Shown: piece by piece, positions 18,313 through 25,778 of the stretch
Layout: each line of letters begins with the position of its first letter
How positions within the stretch are numbered: position 1 is the stretch's first letter
Assembly (NCBI RefSeq): GCF_030503435.1
Contig: NZ_JAUKPO010000005.1
Span: forward strand, 186,001-250,000
Source: Rhodocytophaga aerolata
Lineage (GTDB): Bacteria > Bacteroidota > Bacteroidia > Cytophagales > 172606-1
Direction of reading: 5' to 3'
DNA length: 64,000 nucleotides
The notes under the pieces: generated by a model
Seen by the model: only the letters and a program-made list of their open reading frames with translations
Database searches by the model: none
Told to the model about the DNA's origin: nothing
Made by a program: the position numbers and the translations under genes

Positions 18313-18801
18313 ATGATTGTCAAGACACGCAAATATCAGCTGGACAACAGCACGTATATTAAATTAGCCATGAAGCACCTGCTTCGCACCCAATGGTACT
18401 GGATTTTTGTGCCAATCGGTATTATTATTATTAATGTTATTTTAAATCTGACTGTTTATCCGAATATCTGGATTTATTTTTTAGCGCCGGTTGTGGTCAT
18501 TGGCTACCTGTTGTTCTGGTTGATTCAGTTTACCGGCGTTACCCAGGTAGAACAGAATAAAGTACTGTTTCAGAAATTATTATATGAAATAGATGGCCGG
18601 CAGATACTCATTAAACTCAATCAGCGGGAAGGGATGCAAATGAAGTGGGACATGATAAAAAAAGCCTATAAAGAGAAAGACCATTTTCTGCTGGTAGTTT
18701 CCAGAGCCCAGTTTATCCATCTGCCTTTCTCAATATTTAACTCCGAAAATGATGTAAAATTCACTGAATCCCTGCTGAAGCGTAAAAATCTGATTCCTTA
18801 G
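18313..18801 (+). CDS. YcxB-like membrane protein
   Basis: 162 aa. Two adjacent transmembrane helices (about 28-50, IFVPIGIIIINVILNL, and 55-75) are followed by a C-terminal domain of about 80 residues with the pattern MQMKWDMIKKAYKEKDHFLLVVSRAQFIHLPFSIF, as in YcxB-like proteins (function unknown). The upstream TACATTTG at 18273-18280 fits the Bacteroidota -7 element. It stands alone and is followed by a good terminator. Confidence 0.65.
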   Translation: MIVKTRKYQLDNSTYIKLAMKHLLRTQWYWIFVPIGIIIINVILNLTVYPNIWIYFLAPVVVIGYLLFWLIQFTGVTQVEQNKVLFQKLLYEIDGRQILIKLNQREGMQMKWDMIKKAYKEKDHFLLVVSRAQFIHLPFSIFNSENDVKFTESLLKRKNLIP

Positions 18802-18825
18802 GTAGTGAAAGCTGAAAATACTATG

Positions 18826-18857
18826 AAAGACAAGTGAATAGACTTGTCTTTTTTTAT
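18826..18857 (+). terminator. Rho-independent terminator after the YcxB-like gene
   Basis: Ten-bp perfect stem (18826-18835 with 18842-18851), 6-base loop, followed by a run of T. Confidence 0.88.
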
Positions 18858-18920
18858 TATGTCAGGTGTGATGTGTTTTACCAAGTACTAAGCCAATGCT
18901 ACACATAGTAATTCCATTTT

Positions 18921-18971
18921 GGTATGGCCTTATGTTGAGGAAGGGCTAGTTGGCAGCCGAAGCTGGCGTTA
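18921..18971. repeat. Island repeat D (GC-rich intergenic repeat)
   Basis: Contains CCTTATGTTGAGG at 18928-18940 and GAAGCTGGCGTTA at 18959-18971. Repeat C has the near-identical pair CCTTGTGTTGAGG (22971-22983) and GAAGTTGGCGTTA (23014-23026) in the same orientation. It marks the left border of the accessory island. Confidence 0.6.
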
Positions 18972-18990
18972 CTTGCCGATCTTCGTATTT

Positions 18991-19161
18991 TTATTTGATG
19001 TTTTCTAACAGTTTTTCCCCCTCTGTTTTACTTCTTTGCTTTTCCATCAACCGGTAGGCCTCCTGCAAATTCTGTGGCACAACACCAATCCCATTGCACC
19101 CACAAGTGAAAAAGCTAAAGGTATTGTTCGCTAAGCATTCAATTGCCAGCCAATGAATGTT
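18991..19161 (-). pseudogene. Remnant of an orphan gene (no start codon)
   Basis: Reading leftward from about 19161 to a TAA at 18991-18993, an open frame of about 56 codons reads as ordinary protein: NIHWLAIECLANNTFSFFTC, then CGCNGIGVVPQNLQEAYRLM, ending EGEKLLENIK. It has no start codon and is blocked upstream by a stop at 19162-19164, only 6 bp from the ABC permease stop. It looks like the 3' end of a short gene whose 5' part is lost. The family is not recognised. Confidence 0.4.
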
Positions 19162-19169
19162 TTACCTTT

Positions 19170-21503
19170 TTACTCTGCTTTCAAAACTTTGACAGGGTCA
19201 ATTTGCCCCGCCCGAATGGTTTGGGATAGGACAGTCAATAGCCCGACTAGGGCAACCAAACCAAAGCCTATGCTTATATTGATAAGACCCAAATCAAGAT
19301 GACTACCCATTTCACTTCTTAACAAATCGCCGCAAAACAAACCCGCTGGAATACCGATAAGTCCGGCAATTAGGAGAAGCATGCCAAAATTTCTGGTAAC
19401 TGTCCACACCAATATTATTTTGTTTGCTCCTAATACTTTTCGTATACCCAGTTCTTTCGTGCGTGTTTCTACGGAGTAACTGGCTATGCCTAAAATGCCC
19501 AAACCAGCGATTATCATGACAATCAGGGCAACTCCTCCAAAAATTTCCATTTCTCCACTGATTTCTCCTGAGTAACGATACTCTTTTAAGTTATAAAGAT
19601 TTGCTGTTTTCTCAGGAAAATGGTCTTCCCATACCGATTGAATGGCCTTGGTCGCTTCCATTTCTGTATTTGGCTTTATTTTTATGGTCAAGGTGGTTAT
19701 TTCATTGGGCAAATACCGATAGATTAAAGGGAGTTGTTGGCCAATAATCTCATTGGGTATGATACCAATGACTTGTACAGAGGCAGAGTCCAATAATAGA
19801 TTTTGCCCCACTAGGCTCTCCGATTTAGATTCCAACAATTTTGCGGCAGCTTCATTCACCAACACATATTGCTCCGTACTCTGGGGCATAGTTGAAGGAA
19901 AGTTTTGCCCAGCTAGTAAGCTGATACCTTCTGTTTCAATTGTTTTTGGGTCAATGCTTACGTACTTTATTTCCAGAATTTTATCGTTTACTGTTACAGA
20001 ATCTTTGCCCATTTTAATCGGTTCATAATACCAGTTAGTCGCCAATGTCGTTTCGACCTGATTTAACTGATTTATTTCGTTTTGCAGGTTTTCATATTTT
20101 TCACCTTTTAAATCCAGTGTCAGCACATTGGATGGAACGGTTGAGCGAATAATCGCATTGTTTTTTCTATCATAATCGGCTACTATGACAACCAATATCA
20201 TAAATAGGATGGTCACTGAAAATTGTACAACAATCAACGCTTTGTAAATAGCCACACCCCGGAACAGCTTTATATGCTGAATTTTACGCAAAACCTGTAT
20301 GGGCTGAAACGCTGACAATAGCCATGAGGGAAATGCCCCTGCGACTAAGCCTGTGACAACTGCGTAGGTTATCAAGCCTACTATTAAGGTTATATCCCAG
20401 GAGAATGTCACATCATCCATATCGGGTATATAGTGGGCTAAAATTTGAACACATGGCACGGTAAACAACAAAGCAACTAGGGCAATTATGGTCGATTCTA
20501 GTAAAAATTGACCAATAATTTGTTCTCTTCTTGCCCCTATCGTTTTGCGGATACCTACTTCCTGCGCACGGGAGAAAGCACGCGCCAATGCCAGACTGAT
20601 ATAATTGAAAGCAGCTAAAAGAGTTAAAGATAGAATTATGAATAGCTGCGTTTTTACGTCTTCCCAACTAACGCCCGCATTGGGGTTATTTTTAATAGCA
20701 ATTTTTCCAGGGGTAATCTCTTCTATGGGTTGTGCCAAAAATTGAAGATGGCTCTTATCCAATTTCCGGTTATAGTTCTGGAGCGTTGCATTAAGTTGCT
20801 CTAAATTACCTTCTGATTTTAAACGGGCATAAATTGCCCAACGTTTAAAGTCTCCCCAATCTTGTGAAATACTACTGATTGCTCCTTTTTTTTCAAGCAT
20901 TTGGGCAGAATTAATAGATAACATGGCCTCAATGGGCAGATGTGTTTCTAAAGGCGGGTCCTGAATAATTCCTTCAACGGTATACGAACCTAAGTTTTCA
21001 AATTGAACCGTATGTCCTAAGACATTGGTGCTGCCAAATATCTTTGCTGCTGTTTTCTCTGTTAAAAAAAGGGTGGTGGGATTATTGATAAGGCTTTGTG
21101 CATTACCTGACAGCAATTTAAAGCCAAACACATCGAAAAAAGAAGGCTCTGAAAATTTTATGTCAATAGGTACATCCCCTTTGTCGGTTTGCAGGTTATG
21201 TTTTCCTGCCAAACGTACTTTTACCGTTTTTTCAACAAAAGAGACGCTTTCCAGTTGAGTCGCCAACGGCAATGGAGTTGTTGCCCATTTGGTTTGTTCC
21301 CCCTCCTTTGTTTCCTGCGTGAGTATCCGCACGAGTTGATTTAATTCCGGATGAAAATGGTCTGTATCAAAAGTGGCTTTTAGGCCTGTAAAAAGAATAA
21401 CACCCACCGCCATACTCAGTGACAAGCTCAGTATATTGACTAATGAAAAAAGTTTGTTTTTCCAGAGTATCCGGATAGCGATTTTCAGATTGTTCTTTAT
21501 CAT
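19170..21503 (-). CDS. MacB/FtsX-type ABC transporter permease
   Basis: 777 aa. Two repeats of a MacB-type periplasmic core plus FtsX permease domain: TM1 (about 20-42), periplasmic region (45-280), three TMs (about 285-400, with EVGIRKTIGARREQIIGQFLLES), TM at about 420-445, second periplasmic region (450-640), and three TMs (about 650-770, ELGIRKVLGANKIILVWTVTRNFG), ending VDPVKVLKAE-type (IDPVKVLKAE). This is the usual Bacteroidota architecture for a putative export or mechanotransmission permease, normally partnered with a MacB-like ATPase, but no ATPase gene is nearby. It lies inside the repeat-punctuated island on the same strand as the orphan genes. Confidence 0.88.
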   Translation of the reverse strand: MIKNNLKIAIRILWKNKLFSLVNILSLSLSMAVGVILFTGLKATFDTDHFHPELNQLVRILTQETKEGEQTKWATTPLPLATQLESVSFVEKTVKVRLAGKHNLQTDKGDVPIDIKFSEPSFFDVFGFKLLSGNAQSLINNPTTLFLTEKTAAKIFGSTNVLGHTVQFENLGSYTVEGIIQDPPLETHLPIEAMLSINSAQMLEKKGAISSISQDWGDFKRWAIYARLKSEGNLEQLNATLQNYNRKLDKSHLQFLAQPIEEITPGKIAIKNNPNAGVSWEDVKTQLFIILSLTLLAAFNYISLALARAFSRAQEVGIRKTIGARREQIIGQFLLESTIIALVALLFTVPCVQILAHYIPDMDDVTFSWDITLIVGLITYAVVTGLVAGAFPSWLLSAFQPIQVLRKIQHIKLFRGVAIYKALIVVQFSVTILFMILVVIVADYDRKNNAIIRSTVPSNVLTLDLKGEKYENLQNEINQLNQVETTLATNWYYEPIKMGKDSVTVNDKILEIKYVSIDPKTIETEGISLLAGQNFPSTMPQSTEQYVLVNEAAAKLLESKSESLVGQNLLLDSASVQVIGIIPNEIIGQQLPLIYRYLPNEITTLTIKIKPNTEMEATKAIQSVWEDHFPEKTANLYNLKEYRYSGEISGEMEIFGGVALIVMIIAGLGILGIASYSVETRTKELGIRKVLGANKIILVWTVTRNFGMLLLIAGLIGIPAGLFCGDLLRSEMGSHLDLGLINISIGFGLVALVGLLTVLSQTIRAGQIDPVKVLKAE

Positions 21504-21828
21504 GACTTAACGTGTGGATTTTTAATAAAAAATAGGCCAACTACTGAAGGGGTGATCCCTCTCAATTCTATTGGCAACGTTAGCGCCAAAATACAACTAA
21601 TTAATTGTCAATTTATTATGCAACTGTTTATTAAAACCTGTTCGATTTTGCTACACTTGTTGTGTCAATCTGATACAGTCTAGTACAAAATAGTTAATAC
21701 CCAAATTAGACTGCGGTATTTAATTTATCTCAGTGAGTGTTTGCCGTGGAGAAGCTTATGGCTAAGATTGTCAAACGTTTCTTTATTGTATGGGAACATT
21801 TGTCGGGTTACATGGAAGGGCATTATTA
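21504..21828. other. Intergenic region upstream of the ABC permease
   Basis: Mostly featureless and AT-rich. One palindromic element, TTGGC-AACGTTAGC-GCCAA (21571-21589), carries the AACGTTAGC core seen at the edges of the neighbouring island repeats. No gene is seen. Confidence 0.45.
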
Positions 21829-21907
21829 CTAATGGCGTAACATGAGCAGCCGTCAAACCGCGGCCTCATGCGCGAGCCTTAAGTGTTGGCGGCCCGGTTG
21901 CCAGCTG
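21829..21907. repeat. Island repeat A (hairpin-forming)
   Basis: A GC-rich stretch in an AT-rich background. The arms at about 21848-21866 and 21888-21907 are imperfect reverse complements (CAGCCGTCAAACCGCGGCC against GGCCCGGTTGCCAGCTG), with TAATGGCGTAAC outside. It lies between orphan gene 3 and the ABC permease and shares GAGCCTTA with repeat B. Confidence 0.55.
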
Positions 21908-21955
21908 AACAGTGTATATGCTCTTTTTTTAATTTCTTATTCACTTTGTTACCTC

Positions 21956-22354
21956 TTACCAATCATTTAAATGTATTTGTAGAAAGTTGTCAGATGTCAT
22001 CAATGTATCCAACTTTATCTTACCATTGATATACATTTTGAATCTGTTGGCTTGTAAATCTACATCCACAAATTCAACTTGGTAAGCATACATACTAATG
22101 CTAGCAATCTTCTTATCGGGTAACCATTCTTTTTTCTTATATACTTTTATTTTTTCTATCGTTTCTACGTTAGGAAATCCACGGGTTTGTCGGGTGAAAT
22201 AATATTCTGAATTGATGTTGGTTGTCGATACGGGTGAATTATCAGTGAATATTATGGAGATTATAACCCCTAGCAAACAAATCAATAATACAGCAATTAT
22301 AAATCCTGATACAATTTGCCAAATTACTCAAATTGTAATCCAATCAATATTCAT
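21956..22354 (-). pseudogene. Orphan gene 3 with an early in-frame stop
   Basis: From the ATG at 22352-22354 the frame reads MNIDWITI, then TGA (22328-22330), then VIWQIVSGFIIAVLLICLLG, a signal-anchor helix. About 85 further residues follow (FTDNSPVSTTNINSEYYFTR, KVYKKKEWLPDKKIASISMY) to TAA at 21956. Either codon 9 is a nonsense mutation of a small membrane-anchored protein, or translation starts at the TTG at 22283-22285 and loses most of the helix. The family is unknown. It is flanked by island repeats B and A. Confidence 0.5.
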
Positions 22355-22380
22355 TTTTCAATAGAATATAATGGAGCATG

Positions 22381-22461
22381 ACTAACTGACGCCGAGCCTT
22401 ACTGCTCTAGGTCTGCGTGTGGGCAGGCCGGTGGAAAGCTTAGTTGATGTAAGCATGCGTT
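22381..22461. repeat. Island repeat B
   Basis: GC-rich spacer between orphan genes 2 and 3. Outer ACTAA (22381-22385) pairs with TTAGT (22440-22444). Its right part (AGCATGCGTT at 22452-22461) is the exact reverse complement of AACGCATGCT at 22933-22942 in repeat C. Read on the minus strand, its first ~40 bases (AACGCATGCT, then ATCAA, CTTTCC, CGGC, TGCCC) follow the plus-strand order of repeat C. Confidence 0.55.
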
Positions 22462-22463
22462 TC

Positions 22464-22925
22464 CTAATCATATCCGTTATAAATCACTTCTCCAAATGTC
22501 TTTGATTTCCAATAAACAATCTGTTGTAGTTCATTCTGGGATAATTCCTCTAAATCTTTTTTATCAAATTGAGCAGTAAGAACTTGTGGCGTTAAATATA
22601 TGAAGCCTGCCTCTTCAAAAGCTTGGCTTATTTCTTTAGGCAATGAAACAAACTCTAAATTCATCCAACTGCTCTCTGGATTAATTCCTGCAAAATAAGG
22701 ATAATGACTATTAACAACTACATCAATCTTTTCATTTGACCTGCAATGCTTATAAGACATCCTGTAGTAATTTGATGTTTGATCAGGATTCAATATCTTT
22801 TCTAATCTATAATCTGTTGAGTAAGTACAGTTATAGGCACAATCTTTCAAGCTTTTTCTATCAAGCTTTGGTATTGTATCATGGGCATGATTATAAAATC
22901 CGGTTATCCCTTTCTTCAATTTCAT
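22464..22925 (-). CDS. Orphan gene 2, hypothetical protein
   Basis: 153 aa from the ATG at 22923-22925, no signal peptide or membrane segment. Cys- and Tyr-containing N-terminal half (KSLKDCAYNCTYSTDYRLEK, YKHCRSN) and a centre VVVNSHYPYFAGINPESSWM. The family is not recognised. A perfect 10-bp inverted repeat brackets the gene, 8 bp before the start (22933-22942) and 3 bp after the stop (22452-22461). Spacing and flanks suggest it is a self-contained cassette. It could be an accessory, toxin or immunity protein, but nothing in the sequence decides this. Confidence 0.55.
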   Translation of the reverse strand: MKLKKGITGFYNHAHDTIPKLDRKSLKDCAYNCTYSTDYRLEKILNPDQTSNYYRMSYKHCRSNEKIDVVVNSHYPYFAGINPESSWMNLEFVSLPKEISQAFEEAGFIYLTPQVLTAQFDKKDLEELSQNELQQIVYWKSKTFGEVIYNGYD

Positions 22926-22931
22926 CTTCTT

Positions 22932-23026
22932 TAACGCATGCTAATGGATCAAAACTTCCCGTCGGCGTGCCCTTGTGTTGAGGTTATGCATTGGCATGGG
23001 CCGCTGATCGGGTGAAGTTGGCGTTA
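22932..23026. repeat. Island repeat C (attC-like quasi-palindrome)
   Basis: A 95-bp element with nested complementary arms: TAACGC (22932-22937) with GCGTTA (23021-23026), and AACTTCCCG (22953-22961) with CGGGTGAAGTT (23009-23019), the latter with an unpaired base. The GCGTTA end overlaps the stop codon of orphan gene 1. Structure and placement recall integron attC sites, but the arm-to-end spacing (about 14 bases on one side) is not canonical. Confidence 0.6.
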
Positions 23027-23605
23027 GTAGTTGTTTTTGATTATCTTTTTTCTCTCTTTCCTACTCATCTGGGATAATTGCTCGTTATAGTAGGCTTCCA
23101 AATCTGCATAAAACTGTTTCTTCCAATCTTTGCCATTAATATCAATCAAGTGGCATTCCATCTGCTGATTAAAATATTCCATAGCTTCCCATACCTTTCC
23201 TCCACAGCAATCACCTCCCATACTGATATATCGTAATCTGTATTTTGAAGCAAAGCCATTAAAAATCTCTGTTACTTTTCCACTATTGTAATAATCAGTT
23301 AATAGGATCAATGTATCTGTTTGAATATATTTTACAGCAATGTCTCTCACTCTTTGGTAAACTACTCTTGTCTCCTGCTCATTTGTAATATTGGATTGTA
23401 AGAGAAAAAAACAAGTGAGTACAGAAGTTAAGGGGAAATATCGTTTTTCTACTGTATCTAATATAGGGTTAGAAGGTAAGTCATTAAATTCCTTAGATAT
23501 AATTTGAAGATGAACGCCTCTATGGACATCTTCACAAACAGACTGAGCCTGTAGTAAATAGCTTATCAGGGTCAATGAAGCTGTCAATAAAGTCTTTTTC
23601 ATCAT
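23024..23605 (-). CDS. Orphan gene 1, secreted hypothetical protein
   Basis: 193 aa from the ATG at 23603-23605 (MMKKTLLTASLTLISYLLQAQ, a signal peptide); a TTG two codons upstream is the alternative. Mature part: ILDTVEKRYFPLTSVLTCFF, VRDIAVKYIQTDTLILLTDYY, ISMGGDCCGGKVWEAMEYFN and a basic tail (MSRKERKKIIKNNY). The family is not recognised. It is bracketed by a perfect 10-bp inverted repeat (23023-23032 and 23613-23622), one arm overlapping the stop codon and the other 7 bp before the start. Confidence 0.55.
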   Translation of the reverse strand: MMKKTLLTASLTLISYLLQAQSVCEDVHRGVHLQIISKEFNDLPSNPILDTVEKRYFPLTSVLTCFFLLQSNITNEQETRVVYQRVRDIAVKYIQTDTLILLTDYYNSGKVTEIFNGFASKYRLRYISMGGDCCGGKVWEAMEYFNQQMECHLIDINGKDWKKQFYADLEAYYNEQLSQMSRKERKKIIKNNY

Positions 23606-23674
23606 TTTCAATAACTACTAACATTTGCGTATAGGCTACTATAGCAGATATATTCCCAATATACGAAATACCCG

Positions 23675-24211
23675 CTAGTGATAATGGCATTCGTAAGGTT
23701 TCCCGGCTTCTTCAATCTGGCTCAGCAAATCCATTCCGTGCAGCTCAAACACCAGAAACGGATTTTTATCTATTTCATTAGCAAACAGGTAAATAACAGC
23801 AGCAATATGTTTGTAGGGCACGGCATAATCCGGGCACGAACAGGTGGCCTCCATATCCCGCCAGCTTCCGGGAAATACATATATCCGCTGTCTGGCCAAT
23901 GCATCTTTCAGTTCAGAAGGCAATTCCCGGGACAGCAGTTTGGCCAGAAAAGCAGGGTTGCCTATAATGGTTTCCAGGATTGTTTTCTTCTCAGCGGCGG
24001 AAAAGGGCATTACCGTAATTTTTACTTTGTAGGGGGTTCGCTGGGAGCCCTGCACCTTTCCGGTAATAGTGGGTTTTTCAAACAACATGCTTTTTACCGA
24101 ACCATTCCGGGCATAGGTTCTGCCGCGGGGAAGGCGGTTACTGAAATCAATATGCGTAAAAGCATTAAGCCACTGTTTTCCCCACCAGGTGTTTCCAAAC
24201 TGGACAGTTAT
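23675..24211 (-). pseudogene. Decayed SWIM zinc-finger protein
   Basis: The protein matches the N-terminal half of the SWIM-finger proteins that Bacteroidota often encode near SNF2 helicases. The frame runs TVQFGNTWWGKQWLNAFTHI, RLPRGRTYARNGSVKS, then PFSAAEKKTILETI. The codon at the expected start (24209-24211) is ATA rather than ATG; the first ATG (24086-24088) would delete about 40 conserved residues. The metal motif reads CSCPDYAVPYKHIAAV, so the third ligand Cys is Tyr. The protein stops soon after (IEEAGKPYECHYH), while relatives are longer. Lost start, lost ligand and short C-terminus together indicate decay, although a non-standard start is possible. Confidence 0.6.
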
Positions 24212-24417
24212 ACTACTGACTTTTAGTGATAAATTACTTTCTACCCATACCCCAAATTGATTAAATACCTCCTTAATTCAAAGTTTCCATAGAAATTCCG
24301 TTAATCATATGCCGCCTGACAACCATTTTCTCTGTAGCTTAACTAATTCCGTTTTTAGTTGTTATCTAGAGTGAATAAATAAGGTGTATCTTATAAACAT
24401 TCAACGCACCAACACTT

Positions 24418-25533
24418 ATGTATGATGTATTAATAGCCGGGGGAGGCCTGGCCGGCCTGGTAAATGCCATTCAGTTGGCCAGGGCAGGCTTGCAGGTGGT
24501 ACTAGTCGAGAAAAAACAGTATCCTTTTCATAAGGTATGTGGAGAATATATATCCAATGAAGTTTTGCCTTTTCTGCATTCAATGGGGATTTATCCGCAA
24601 AACCTGGATGCTTCTACGATTACACACTTGCAGGTAAGCTCCCCTTCCGGCAAGCGGGCACTGCTTGCTGAACTAGATCTGGGAGGGTTTGGTCTTAGCC
24701 GCTACGTACTGGATGAATTCATGTACAGAAAAGCAAAAGAGAAAGGGGCTACTTTTTTACTTGGCAAAAGTGTAGAACAAGTAAGCTTTAGGGATGATTA
24801 CTTTGAGGTGGAATTAGCGGATGGGCAGGTATTGAAAAGCAAACTGGTCATTGGTGCTTTCGGCAAACGTTCGCGGCTGGATAAGCAACTGAACAGGCCT
24901 TTTATTAATGAACGGTCGCCCTACATTGGCATTAAATATCATATTCAAACCACCTTTCCTCCACACCTGATTGCCCTACATAATTTTAAAGATGGGTATT
25001 GCGGGGTGTGTGCTATAGAGAATAATACGTATAATTTGTGCTACCTGACTACCAGGGCCAACCTGAAGCAGTATGGTACTATTGAAAACATGGAAAGTCA
25101 GACCTTGTATAAGAATCCGTATATGCAGCAAATAAAACAAAATGCCGTGTTCCTATACGATAAACCGGAAGTGATTAATGAAATTTCCTTTGCCCCGAAA
25201 CAAGCCGTAGAAAACCATATTTTAATGTCTGGCGATGCCGCTGGGCTGATTACTCCTTTGTGTGGCAATGGCATGGCTATGGCTATCCACTCTGCTAAAA
25301 TTCTTTCTGAACAAATAATCCTGTATTTTACTGGGCATCAAAACCGGAATCAGCTGGAATATGCCTATGCCAGGCAATGGCAGCAGGTATTTGCCAGAAG
25401 GTTATGGGCCGGCCGGCAGATACAGCACTTGTTTGGCAGCGAATGGCTTTCCAGTATGGCTGTTATGCTGCTGCAATCATTTACGCCGGCAACCAGATTT
25501 CTGATGAAACAAACACATGGGAAGGTGTTTTAA
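24418..25533 (+). CDS. FAD-dependent oxidoreductase (geranylgeranyl reductase-like)
   Basis: 371 aa. The N-terminal dinucleotide fold is VLIAGGGLAGLVNAIQLARAG with VVLVEKKQYPFHKVCGEYIS (the Cys-Gly-Glu after the FAD motif is typical of geranylgeranyl-reductase-like flavoproteins). The second FAD motif is HILMSGDAAGLITPLCGNGMAMA. The substrate is unknown; relatives reduce polyprenyl chains or act in aryl-polyene/alkylresorcinol pathways. No partner genes (type III PKS, methyltransferase) are adjacent, so the pathway cannot be assigned. The start ATG is preceded by an AT-rich promoter region. Confidence 0.82.
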   Translation: MYDVLIAGGGLAGLVNAIQLARAGLQVVLVEKKQYPFHKVCGEYISNEVLPFLHSMGIYPQNLDASTITHLQVSSPSGKRALLAELDLGGFGLSRYVLDEFMYRKAKEKGATFLLGKSVEQVSFRDDYFEVELADGQVLKSKLVIGAFGKRSRLDKQLNRPFINERSPYIGIKYHIQTTFPPHLIALHNFKDGYCGVCAIENNTYNLCYLTTRANLKQYGTIENMESQTLYKNPYMQQIKQNAVFLYDKPEVINEISFAPKQAVENHILMSGDAAGLITPLCGNGMAMAIHSAKILSEQIILYFTGHQNRNQLEYAYARQWQQVFARRLWAGRQIQHLFGSEWLSSMAVMLLQSFTPATRFLMKQTHGKVF

Positions 25534-25707
25534 TGCTGGCTTACCATAGGTGAAGTACACAGCAGCGATGGGTAGTGGAATGATGAACCATAGAACAAAA
25601 AAAAGTAAGTTCGGCGAAGCCAACGATGAACTTCCCTAATAGCAGCACTTACACGAGCAGGTATAGGTATTTTTTCATAGGAACCCGGCTTCTCATTATA
25701 AGCAAAA

Positions 25708-25732
25708 TGCACGTCACTAGCTGTGACGTGCA
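25708..25732 (-). terminator. Hairpin terminator of selO
   Basis: Ten-bp perfect arms (25708-25717 and 25723-25732) with a 5-base loop. Read on the minus strand it is followed by TTTTGCTT, as expected of an intrinsic terminator for selO. Confidence 0.7.
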
Positions 25733-25778
25733 GTATACTGGGAAACAATCCGTTGGTTTACTTCCTGAAGAATATAGC

